A DNA stretch of 64,000 nt from Breviolum minutum Mf 1.05b.01. Lineage: Eukaryota > Sar > Dinophyceae > Suessiales > Symbiodiniaceae. The position numbers were made by a program, and so were the translations under genes. Below are positions 10,683 to 21,111 of the stretch, one piece after another. Below the pieces are notes generated by a model. It was not told the origin of the DNA and ran no database searches. It saw nothing but the letters and a program-made list of their open reading frames with translations. Position 1 is the first letter of the stretch, and every line of letters begins with the position of its first letter. The DNA lies in assembly GCA_000507305.1 (NCBI GenBank), contig DF241152.1:1-64000 (forward strand), read 5' to 3'.

Positions 10683-13600
10683 TTTTGGCTCTCAAATGAC
10701 GGGCTTGAATGGTTATGTTAACCAGGGCTGTACAAAAGTGAAATCGGTGAAACGTCCTCTGGCAACTGTACAACTGAGGTTGGAGAGGAGTTAATAGTGT
10801 GGGGAGTAGAGGGGGAAGTGGGGTGATGAGGGGGAGTTTGAGGAGTAGAACGGAGTACCTGAGATGCGGCATGACGAGCAAGAAGAATTTCTAAAAACAT
10901 TTGATGGGTGTTATTAACAAAATCTTGAAAGGTATAAGCAATATGCAAATTATGAAGTAAGGGGATTCCATAATCACAATGACATTCGATCCAACCACAG
11001 TGTAAAAAACATTGGGGCCACCGGCTACCGATAATACTAAAAAGACGAAGAAGTAAGGGGTATTTTTCACGAATAAAAGTCCATCGGGTACAATGCCAAA
11101 AAATGTGTTTAGCTGTCTCCTCACAATCATTGCAGTACAGACAAATAGGGCTAGACAAAAGCTTAGACTTATAAAGACGAGAAGCATGATCAACGGAACC
11201 AGTAAGAATGTATCGAAACAAAGCTTGGTGTAAAGGATTACGCAAAGAAAGATAATAAGCGCGTGTATTAGTAACATCAATCAAGTTAGTACGTCCCAAA
11301 CAATCTTGTCGACGTTGGGAAGCTTTCGCAAGATAAAACTGCCGGTAAGAATCACGAACAATATGTTTAATGGTGGGGAGATCGTCGTCGACAGAATAGG
11401 CAACATCATTAACAACAAAAACAAAGGGATCCTCAAAATAGAATCCAAGATGTTTAGCAGAAGAGCGCAGGCGAAAGAAAGGACCCCATTTAAGACTAAA
11501 AGTGTGGTGCCATAATCTGGAGAGATGGGTACGATGTTGTATGTTGCAATGTTTAATGTATAAAAGATATTCAATAATATGACGATAGTTAAGGAAGAGG
11601 TGGGGTGACAAAAGATGACCTGGTGTAACAAGTGAAAACAAAGCTTCACGACAAAGCCATTTGCTACGCTTAGGAACTAAAATGGTAGTAATAGCATGTT
11701 TAAGAGAGGTAACCTGGGAAGCACTCATATCACAAGACAGGGCAAAATGATTATAACATGAAGAAGCTAAGGAGGTAAAAAGACGGTAGGACACAACATA
11801 TGGAAGGGGCAACTTAGCAATACGCTGTGCACGAAGAAGGACAGCCTGGTCAGTAGTGGAAAAGGAGGCATCATAAGGAACCCCAATATCAATAGGCGCA
11901 CCAAGCAAAAAAGGGTAAAAACAAAACATGAACTGATCGAAACAAGCAGGGTAATTGCCAAAGGGATTTCCTTTATTCCAAAGCTGACACTTACCAAGAT
12001 TGAGGCAAAGGTCAGAAGAAGAACTAAACTGAATAAGCAAGTCATAAGCAAGTGAGAGAGTATCCCAAGAACTCGAAACAACAGTAAGGTCATCAGCAAA
12101 AGCGTACACCGTAAGGCCCATGAAGGAAGACAGACGAGTAACCAACGGACAGAGCACACAGTTGAGAATAACTACGCTAAGAGGGTCGCCTTGAAGTAGT
12201 CCATTGGTGGCAAACCAAAAGGAGCCCAAACAACCTGCATAACGAAAACACCGCGAAATATTGGAGTACAAATGGGACAAAAGATCGACAAGGGCAGAGT
12301 CGCAACCATAATGACGCAAAGCGGTCCAAATAACAGAGTAAGGAATGGAATCAAAACACTTAGCAAAATCAAACTGTAGGCCAGCGAAGCAACCATGTGT
12401 CTGGTACCTAGAAAGAAGATCAAAAGAAAGATGGCTATTGAGGCTAGTAGTGCTACGGCCTTTGCAAAAAGCAAACTGTGAAGAGTGTATCCAGGTATTC
12501 TGCCAACATAAAAGAGATTGACAGCGTAAGCTAGCATAAAGGCGGTAAGGGACGGGAAGTACAGTAATGGGTCGGAGACTAAGGGGTGTGCGAGCAACTC
12601 CTTTTGGAATAAGAGTAGTGTAAGAATAGTAAAAGGAAGCGGGAAAGCGGCCGACTCTTTCACATAGATGAAAAACATCCAAAAGAGCTAACAAAAGACA
12701 ATCAGGCAAACTCTTTAGTTCATGTGGTCTCCATCCGTCCAAACCAGTAGCGGTATTATTTTTAAGTTTTTTGCGAAGGACATAATGGATATCATCAAGA
12801 GTAAGAGGAGGGAGAGAATGTTGTGGATAAGTGCCTGGTGCAAGAGAGAAGAGAGCGGAATAATCCTGTGATTTAGTTTCACCATCTGGGTATTTGGCAA
12901 AAATAGGACGCCAGGAATCTTGTAATAATGCATCGATACGTGAACGGTCTGTAATAATACGTCCTTGATGTTGCAAGCAAGTGAAGGGTTCAACAGACTT
13001 TCCTTTAATTAACTGATAAATCTTTTTACTATTAAGTGCCCAAGTATCTCGTATCCAGGAGTGCCATACGTCTCGACGGTGTTGATGAGTGGTCTTTTGT
13101 TCTTGCAAGCGAAATTCAGTCAATGAATCACGTAGACTAGGTAACCATCGAGTAGGAGGACCCGATGGAGTAAAAGTATCAAATAGGGATCTAGCAGAAG
13201 CAGCAATAGAAGAAATACGGTGATCAAAAGAAACCTCAGTAACAATGTCGGGATTATGCTGCAGAAGAGCAATAGTTGAAACAACTTGATTAAAAAGTGT
13301 AGCATAAGGACGATAGGAACAGGGGAGTTCACGAGTAATAGGTGTGGCAGGTTTACCAGTCTTAATGCAGGGTGAAGCTCCGCGTGAACAAAAATCATGA
13401 TTAGTTAACAAAGTAAGGTATTGTTGAGCCCATTGTGTCCAACAATCATAAGCGCGATCAACATCAGATTGAAAATTATTGATATCCCATTGGAAGAGTG
13501 TGTGGAAGGCCTGGATAAAATGTGTGGTTGGTTTGGGTAGATCATAGTGAGTAGGTGGGAGGGCTAAACGTTTAACCTGTTCAGAAAAGAGATCAACGTT

Positions 13601-14129
13601 AATACGAAAAACAAGCGGACGATGAGTTGGAATGGATGTATTATCCTCTAGGTAGAACTTATTAACAGAAAGGACAGCAGGAGAGTTAACATACACAAAG
13701 TCAATACGTCTTCCATTAGTGTTACCTTTGGCAAAACAAGTAGACTGAAGAGGTTCATCCTGGAGTTGGGAAAAAAGAAAAGCAAGATCATACCACCTCT
13801 GCGAAAGATAAGCCTGGGAAAGGGAGGACGAAGAAAGAGTAGTAGTGTTTGCGTCCATTCCTATATAGATAGGTGTATTGCCAAAGCTGGCGGCATACTC
13901 GAAGACAGTACTCATAAGAAGATCATTTTGGGCTTGTGATTCGACATGAACATCAGCACCAGTGTAGCCATAAACAGCCATAAAATGTATAGAGGGACCG
14001 AACTCAATAGATAAAATGCTATGTAGAAAACGATGTGTACGTAAGAGGGGGTAGGGTTCTAAAAGGAAGTCAGGGGCGGTTTGAAATTGTAAAGAAGTAC
14101 GATACAAAATAGCAACCAATATTATAGGA
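10683..14129 (-). mobile_element. 5'-truncated LINE (non-LTR) retrotransposon insertion
   Basis: The 3,447-bp insert is bounded by a 17-bp direct repeat, ATTGATATTAGATTATT, at 10666-10682 and 14130-14146. On the minus strand its 3' end is a short A run (GCCAAAA) abutting the repeat, and its 5' end falls inside the endonuclease domain, so it is truncated by incomplete reverse transcription. The coding frame is uninterrupted for its whole length, which implies a recent insertion. The 3' untranslated part is only about 35 nt. It lies in the same orientation as the neighbouring host genes. Confidence 0.92.
10718..14129 (-). CDS. LINE ORF2: APE-type endonuclease (partial), reverse transcriptase, zinc knuckle
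   Basis: The open frame runs 14488-10718 (1,256 codons), but only about residue 121 onwards belongs to the element; the first 120 residues are host flank read by chance. The remaining endonuclease part shows IGMDANTT (metal-binding Asp/Asn), RRIDFVYVN and the terminal THRPLVF His (residues about 209-294). The reverse transcriptase (about 560-840) has TGLDGWRPHELK, LIPKG, LRPITVLPVPYRL, QFAFCKGRST, LQFDFAKCFDS (first catalytic Asp), NGLLQGDPLS, YAFADDLTV (catalytic Asp pair at about 799-800) and LNLGKCQ. Near 1115-1132 a zf-RVT-like cluster, CLYCNDCEETAKHIFWHC, follows. The stop is TAA at 10718-10720. No frameshift or stop interrupts the catalytic domains, but the missing N-terminal endonuclease makes the copy non-autonomous. 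Confidence 0.93.
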
Positions 14130-14146
14130 ATTGATATTAGATTATT
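14130..14146. repeat. Target site duplication, copy at LINE 5' end
   Basis: Second copy of the 17-bp repeat; it marks the truncated 5' end of the LINE. The host reading frame happens to run through it into the element. Confidence 0.9.
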
Positions 14147-14900
14147 ATAGGAATGCTTCCATTGGTCCATACCAGAAACCAATCTTTTTTGGGAATTGAG
14201 TTCGAGTGTGGCATATATATATGTAATACATATTAATATATACACTTGTATCTGATTATCTGACTTGTAATTTCTTGCCTGAGTGTTCCGTAGATCTGCG
14301 AGAGGAGGCGTGAAACATATCCTTGACATGTGCAGCCAGTGCCTCCCGCCATACATCCTATTAAGCCACTTGCTTTTGGAGTCAAGCTTCCCCGCAGCGC
14401 AACGCTGTACTGCGCAAAAGGCCATGACAAACATTGAGATGGACTTCCAGGCATTCACTGGGAAGTTGCTGAAAGTAACCTGCAGCAAGACTGAATGCTT
14501 GTGGCTTAGGTTATGACTGCATGGCTGGGCTAGACAGCATTTGTTGAATTATGCGGACCACTCCCGAACTATCATGAACTATCCAAGTCAAAATCTCCAG
14601 CCAGCCTTCCCTCACCGTGTGTGCAAGTATGCACAATGATGTATGATGAAGCACATATGCTCTCCGAGCAACGGTACGGAGAAAGCTTGAAGGTCGCGGG
14701 AGGAAATTTTGCCTTGCTATTGCGCCAGGCAACGCAAGCCTCCTGGGAGGCTTTCCCGCAGAAGCCTCCGCTGGTGACAAGTCAAACATACGGTGTCTTT
14801 CACACTCATGGGCATTGATTTGTGTAGGTTGCGTTGTTCCTGCGACCCAAATGCAGTGAAAACTTACCAGGCTGCCTGATGCAACCATGCAATCCACTAG
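14147..14900 (-). other. Host flank with possible coding exons
   Basis: The region just 5' of the LINE is open on the minus strand from 14488 to 14147 (contains KSKWLNRMYGGRHWL), and a second stretch at about 14600-14800 reads as Cys- and Lys-containing protein (contains GGFCGKASQEACVAWRNSK) with a GT donor at its end. Either could be an exon, possibly of the gene that carries the LINE in an intron, but no family is recognised and alternative frames are also open. Confidence 0.25.
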
Positions 14901-15314
14901 GAGATCGCACGCAAAGGCTTGCCTTTCATTGTTGCATTGCGAACAAACGGTGCAGCATTTTGTGAATTAGGCTGACGACCTGGAAGGGAAGAACCACACA
15001 CACTTGTGAGCCGAGCTGCTCATGGCATCTGTTGTGCTCCAAAGAATCCCGCAAAGCATTGAACTCCTGGCAAAAATGCTGACAAACTTTGCATGGTTGG
15101 AGCATTGTTGATTTGATGACCATGAGACTTTTCAGTTGGATGCAACTGGAAATGGGATTGAACAAGATTTGCATTCCATTGATGTCAATAAATCGTGACT
15201 GGATGTGATCTGACTGGTGATTTCCTCCCGCGATTCACCAAAATCAACAATATACATTTGAATTTGCAGTATCGGGGCTCTCACATATCTTAATCTTATC
15301 ATGACCCGTTTCCT

Positions 15315-15366
<52 letters not shown>

Positions 15367-15430
15367 CCGTCATCACCGTCATCACCGTCATCACCGTCAT
15401 CACCATCATCACCATCATCACCATCATCAT
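15315..15430. repeat. (ATC)n/(GAT)n trinucleotide microsatellite
   Basis: About 115 bases of ATC, with interspersed ACC/GTC variants in the second half. It lies directly after a canonical GTAATG donor of the minus-strand exon 15438-15555, so it is intronic; the poly-Asp and poly-Ser readings through it are not protein. Confidence 0.9.
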
Positions 15431-15437
15431 CCATTAC

Positions 15438-17500
15438 CATCAGATCTTTGATGACAGCATCCTCTAAGAACACTGCGCTGCTCAACAGCTCTGGGCTGCA
15501 CATCTCAGCCAAAGCCAAGTGCCTAAGTGCACTTAAAAGCAAGGCTTCCAATATGGCAGGATTTACTCAGATTCCAGGATGCGGACAAGGAAATGACAAC
15601 AGGACATCATTTGCATCCAAAAAAAAATCGTTGCGGCCGGGTGCTGGAGGCTATCAAGTTGATCCAACTCTTCAAAGATGTGAAGATTTTGGGCCGAAAC
15701 CAACAGGATCTCCACCTTCAAAACTCCACAGGCAAAGTACTGACAAGCTGAGGACAATCCTGGGCCCTGGGCAAAGGTACAATGTGGTCAGTAGTTGGAT
15801 CAATTCATAGTATCATTGTCATTGTACAACGAATAAACAATACAGTATCATATATCATCAATTGCGGAGCTGGATTTCGCTGCCAAGACAAGTAAGAACA
15901 GTCTTCGAAGCCCCAACTCCAAAACTCTCCAGCCTGAGTGGAATTTGAGCAGGCAGCTTTGCGAACAATCGCTGCATGCTGTGAGCTTTCAATACGCGAC
16001 TCCCCACGGCCAGGCAAGCCCATAAAACTTTGTGGCATATTCAGGTAGAATTGCTTCAGCGTCTTGGTAGAAAACTCCATGACAAACTGATCACTACCAA
16101 ACAAGGAGGAGTAGCTCGCTCGCATGTACCTTGAGGCTGAAGAGTCCCCCAAACCCTCTTCGTAGATGTTGAAATTATCAGATTTTGTTGGTGTTGCCAG
16201 CTGCTGTTCTAGTCTTCTTTGGAAAGACCCAGTCGTACCTTGTCGCCTTTCGCAGTCATTCTGAAATTGCTATCTAAATTGTGTACTACCTAAAGAAGCA
16301 ACAAAGATGAAATCTAGTCCATCGATCCAAAACTCCTTCAAGATGCTGACCCAAGAAGAAGCGTTCGGAGCCCAAAGAGAACTCAAAGGCACCACCATGC
16401 TCTCCGTCATGCTCAAAGCTCAAATTCCCTGCTTCACCAGGCTGCAACCGTGAGAAGTGGTTGCACCTGATGGAGGCACGGATGGACTAGAACGAGCAAA
16501 CATGGAACACTCAGCAAACAGCGGCATGATGGTATACCTGAAAGGAAGGACATCGTTGGACATGAGTAATTTCCACTGCGCATTACATCATCTGAATATC
16601 CACAAGGATCTGCTCGCAAAAAACCATGTCATCCCCTTTCGAAATGCCAAAGGTACCTGCCATAGCTCACCATGGGTTTTCCTGAAAGCTCCAAGACCTC
16701 CAAAAGTCATGGTAGCCGTGACTTTGGTCCTCTATGATCATCTTTACAATATAAATAATGGGCCAATCAGCCAATCTCATCAAATCTCTACATCTCTAGG
16801 TGTGCAGAACTGTGCATGAAAAATACTGGCATCACATACAAGTAACACTCAAGTTCAGACGACCCCTGACAATTGATTACCCCTCTTGAAGGAGTCTCAG
16901 TCAAGTCGCATAGATTTTGGATGATTTTGGTTCCAGTCCCCCCCAGCCTCATCTGTAGCATTGGTGATGTGAGCCGAGAAAACACGTTTTCCACTGATCT
17001 GTTCCTGGATGTAGTCCCCACGCTTGGAAATGAAATTTCCAACCTTCTCCAGGAGATTCATGGGGCCATCAGCCAATCCGATCTGGGTCGATCTGGGTCT
17101 ATGTCGATGATTGCAACTTATCTCAACTTGTTTGTCATCTTTGTGCTGCCTCTGTTGTTTTGCCATGTCAGTCCCACACTGAAAGCCTGGATCATTTTGC
17201 AGCCTGCATTCTCTTGCTATCTTGAAAGGGTTTCGTTCCTCCTGTTTTCACACATGTGTTGGTTTGAGTTTTTTTCCGGTATGACTGCGGATCTGTCAAA
17301 CAAACAAAACCGGCTGGAGCAATGCCAAACTTCCACACAACTTGGCTCCACTTCAATGATAGGTTTCAGCTGGAAACTCGAGACCTTTTTCCTTTCTTGG
17401 CAAAGGCATCCCCAGTCATGAATCCAACTCAGTGGATTCCAGCCCTCAAACAGCTCCCTTGGACAAAGCAAAGGCTCCTGTCCATTCAAAATCCCAAAGG
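15438..17500 (-). CDS. Exons of an unrecognised multi-exon gene
   Basis: Several minus-strand exons look real. 15438 to about 15555 encodes a helical stretch (EALLLSALRHLALAEM, SAVFLEDAVIKDLM) ending at a GT donor. About 15865-16260 is a long exon starting after ATTTCAG and containing QRRLEQQLATPTKSDNF, SSLFGSDQFVMEFSTKT and GEFWSWGFEDCSYLSW. About 16300-16463 starts after CCATCAG and contains FEHDGEHGGAFEFSLGSERF and LGQHLEGVLDRW. About 16960-17075 contains NLLEKVGNFISKRGDY. About 17310-17420 holds another possible exon in an uncertain frame. Phase agreement between all of them was not established, so they may belong to more than one gene. No domain is recognised. Between 15563 and 15757 both strands are open and I cannot choose. 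Confidence 0.5.
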
Positions 17501-18015
17501 CTATGAGTCAGTATGAGGCATACTGCAATTCATTAAATTATAAGTCCAAGAAGGGAGGCATTATGTCATTTGCATCTGCATTGGCCAATATGTTAATGCT
17601 GTGATCAAATTTCGGTGTCCTTCAGCACTTGGGCGCTCGGCTTCGGCATGCACCTCACTGCATTGGCCAAGAGAAAGTGGATGTGGGAATTGATAGTGCA
17701 GTTTGATTTGGTTGTTTCTGATATCTTGTTTCAATCTTCAGGTCTCATAGAAACTGCTTTATTATTTTATTCATCTTTCGTCCTCATGGCTGCCCCTTGA
17801 AATCCGCCTTGAAAAGGGTTTCTATCTGTAGTTTGTTGTTGAATGCCTTTTCTCATCTATGCATATCAAAAACCATGGCAAATCTTGGGGGGACTAATTC
17901 CACAATACCGACATATCTTCAAGGCCATGTAAGATTGTTGATGCTGTACTACTGCACGAGGCAATGGAACTGCGTTCTACAGTTTCAAAACCAATTAAAT
18001 ATCCTCACTTGGCCC

Positions 18016-18390
18016 GGCTTGGGCCCCCAAAAATGGTGCGCCGAGCCACCGCCATGAGCTGCAACGCTTCATCATAGCCGAGAGATTGCAAGTCTTGCAA
18101 CCTGAGCTCATCTGACACCCCAGGAGTTTGGAGGTGAGGGCTCTATGGCAGGCATCATTGCTTTCATTTTGCTTGGGATAGTTCAAGGCACATGCATGAA
18201 GATTTGAAAGGGATTTGGAATGCCGAATCTGAAAGTCAGATTTCATGTCACTTCATTTCTTCTCGCATTGCATGTGCTTGCCATCCAAGAAGCAGCTGCT
18301 GAGCCATCGCTGCCTGACATGTGATGTAATGATGCGGATGCCTCGCAAAACATCCTGTTTCGTGCCTTCCTCAATACACTTGTAGAGGCA
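18016..18390 (-). CDS. Exons of an unrecognised gene (helical, Trp/Gln-rich)
   Basis: 18016 to about 18144 reads ELRLQDLQSLGYDEALQLM followed by AVARRTIFGG and then a stop or GT donor. About 18245-18310 can be read as AAMAQQLLLGWQAHAMREE, a helical motif of a kind seen in dinoflagellate coiled proteins, but two other frames are also open there. Function unknown. Confidence 0.45.
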
Positions 18391-18399
18391 TGAGATGAT

Positions 18400-18770
18400 A
18401 AGAACGTTAAAAGGATGAAAGTAAACACTATCAATTTAAAATACATATCAATGTATATATATAATTATATATATACATATTTCTAGCACATTGTCATATT
18501 GTGAAAAGAACTATACATAAACAAATGCAAATGGTGAACGTGTATATATTATATATTATATATACATCAAATATTATCATCTTTCAACACCTGCGTTGTC
18601 TACGGCTAAAGTCATGTAATGTCTTGACCTGTCTGCAATCTGTTGGCAAACATATCAGGTCTTTGTAACGTCGACATGGTCAGTCAACAGCACTTAATCA
18701 AGTTATATCAAACCATATGAAACTAGGACCTTCCAAAAAAACATACCAGTTATATCAAACTATATTGAAA
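18400..18770. other. AT-rich stretch, nothing recognised
   Basis: TA-rich DNA with short TATATA runs; no coding frame or RNA gene is supported. Confidence 0.5.
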
Positions 18771-18779
18771 CTAGGACCT

Positions 18780-19160
18780 TCCAAAAAAATATAATCCATT
18801 CAACAAAAAAGCAATTCTAAAACGGGCCCCACCCCCAAAATCCACAAATCCACAAAATCCACAAAATCCATCAAATCCCATCGCCTTGCTAGGCGTCAAA
18901 CCAAGGGCCACAGCTTCACCACAAAGTTTCATGAAGTTGACCTCCAAAGCCAACTGCTGCGCCTTTCCCAACGCTATCCTCGAGGCAACAGAAGGTGAAC
19001 CCAAGAGTCACCAGGGATGACATGATGACCATGTTGTAGAATCGGGAATTCCTTAGAAACCCTTCCAGTTTGTGGCTCTTAGTGGGTTGGGGGGGGGGTT
19101 GATCCCAACATATTTTCTTATGTATATCTATGTTTTTATGATATATGCATTGAGAATATA
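18780..19160 (-). CDS. Possible exons of an unrecognised gene
   Basis: About 18890-19000 reads SVASRIALGKAQQLALEVNF and CGEAVALGLTPSKAM, and about 19020-19090 reads KLEGFLRNSRFYNMV with a GT donor after MSSL. Both look like protein but no family is recognised. The lower part contains a short degenerate repeat of TTTGTGGATTTTG. Low certainty. Confidence 0.35.
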
Positions 19161-19209
19161 AATGTGTTAATATCACATAGAATGACAAAGGATTCCTCAG
19201 CACTCTGTA

Positions 19210-20490
19210 CTGTTTGAAGCTTCAAGATCTATCCAGGCATAGATCTTCAACATGTTTGAGGACCAACAAGAATTGCTATGCATTGGGATGGAGCTGCATC
19301 ACCCTAATGTCCTACACAATTCGGATATGTTCATATTTTCTGATATTTTCTGCATGATTCTTTTAGGATTTTGTCAAGCATCATGTCCACATCCATGGTG
19401 GTAATGGGTCGCTTCCGAAGATTTCGTGGCCGTTTGGGAGGTGACACCAAATCAACACCTCCTGAGATGCTCGGTGATTCATGATGTTAAAACCCAAGCC
19501 GCACAGGGAACACATGGGGGAGTGATGTCTGGAGTCCTTGCTCAATATTTCGGGTCAATGCGAAAAACAACTGCCAACCCGCAAGACCTTGGGTAAGTGG
19601 CGTACAACCAAAACAAATTCCTTGGAACGACTGAACGACAAAACGGAAACACCCAAGATGTGACTTCTACACGTGGGTTCCATCTATCTTTTTTCGAGAG
19701 CATCAGCGTACAGCCCAATCGTCAGTGGCGCACTTTTATACTTCAACTTTGCTGACAAGAAAGGATCATGCCTCAACACGGAATCAAGTACAAGAATGGT
19801 CTTATCCCTGTGCAGTCATATTATTGATGAAATGACAATGAAAACTGAATTTCTTAGAACATCTTAGAAGGAATGTTGCCGCCCGGCCCTTAGGATCCTG
19901 CTACTGCCATGTTTTGCTATGTACTAGGTGTATCCTGGAAAACATAACTTCCCACACTTGTGGGAACAGGTATACGTTTAAAAAACAATAAATCCTTCTG
20001 GCCTACAACTCGGAAACCAGGGAATTGTTCCTTTATTAATCACGGAGGCCGCAACATTCATCACTTTGGCCATTCCAGGAAATATCATCACAAAGGCACT
20101 TAAATAACCTGGCCCTGGAATCACCCCGGCCTGTTCCCGCACTCTTGATGACCCAGCACTATCCCAGCACACGTTGAAGCACCATCATCATGATGGACCA
20201 TATGTCACACAAGCCAAAACCAAACCGCAAATCCTTTTTCTATTTCCAATAGCTAACTGGACTCGACTTCCGAAAGTTTAAACCAGTCTTCTCCGAACAT
20301 CCGCATCAAACATCCGTCTTCTCTCCTGTCAATGGGTTGTCCGCGGTCTTCGCGGCCTCTCAAATTGGCAGGTTTCAGGGATTACTCTAGCATCTCGATG
20401 TTGGAAAAAGCTGAATCTTGTATTCTTAGCATTTCTTAGCCATCTCATTTAATCTGAATAATTACATGTACATCCTTATGCAGTATACAT
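19210..20490. other. Long stretch without a supported gene
   Basis: Apart from a weak minus-strand frame at 19978-20172 I see no exon that can be defended. Probably intron or intergenic DNA upstream of the following minus-strand exons. Confidence 0.35.
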
Positions 20491-20493
20491 CCT

Positions 20494-20700
20494 TCATGAC
20501 TTCAGGGAAACTCCGATAAGCCGTCGAAATTGACACATCGGTGACCAACTCACCAAGCCTTGGAAGGAGTCATCGTCGCCACGGTCGCCATTTCGCTCAG
20601 CCAGAGCCGTTGAACCAAAAACGAATCCCTTCACAGCTGTCTTCACAGCGGGCTTACACACTCTTACATCTTGAGTTTGAAAGTTGAGCATTAAAACAAT
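20494..20700 (-). CDS. Possible exon, unrecognised
   Basis: The frame reads VRVCKPAVKTAVKGFVFGST and ALAERNGDRGDDDSFQGLV, with charged and hydrophobic residues mixed as in real coding sequence. It lies 3' of the channel stop codon at 21112, so it belongs to another gene. Product unknown. Confidence 0.35.
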   Translation of the reverse strand: MVLMLNFQTQDVRVCKPAVKTAVKGFVFGSTALAERNGDRGDDDSFQGLVSWSPMCQFRRLIGVSLKS

Positions 20701-21111
20701 CAAAACAGTCAAATCATCTTGATTGACTTCAATTTCTATAGCAAAAGATGCAAACATCACGCCATGTTTATCCAAAGTCTCGCTCTTCTACGTTGCTTCA
20801 CATGGAGATGAAAATTTTGGGATCCCCCAATACTGAGAGAAATTGTGGGTCATGGGCCATCCTCGCCTTTGGCGAAAAGCCCCGTATGGGGAGAATGTAG
20901 TATCAAACAAAGGCCAATCAGTAACAGCATCACGTATCAACTATCAACACCAAGAACAAAACACCGAGAATGTGGTCAATTATGGCCATCACATTGATTC
21001 CCCCTCTTATTTGTTTGTGCTCAAAAAAGGGACCTCGGATCTTGATCCTTGATCTTGCCTTTGGCAAGAAAACACTGGAAAATGACCTACCATCACCTAC
21101 CAACTCCTTGG

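Noticed and set aside
10891..13398. Several 90-170-codon hydrophobic frames on minus
   Set aside because: They are out-of-frame shadows of the LINE reverse transcriptase.
15132..15810. Poly-Asp (minus) and poly-Ser (plus) open frames
   Set aside because: They run through the ATC repeat, which lies behind a canonical GTAATG donor and is therefore intronic.
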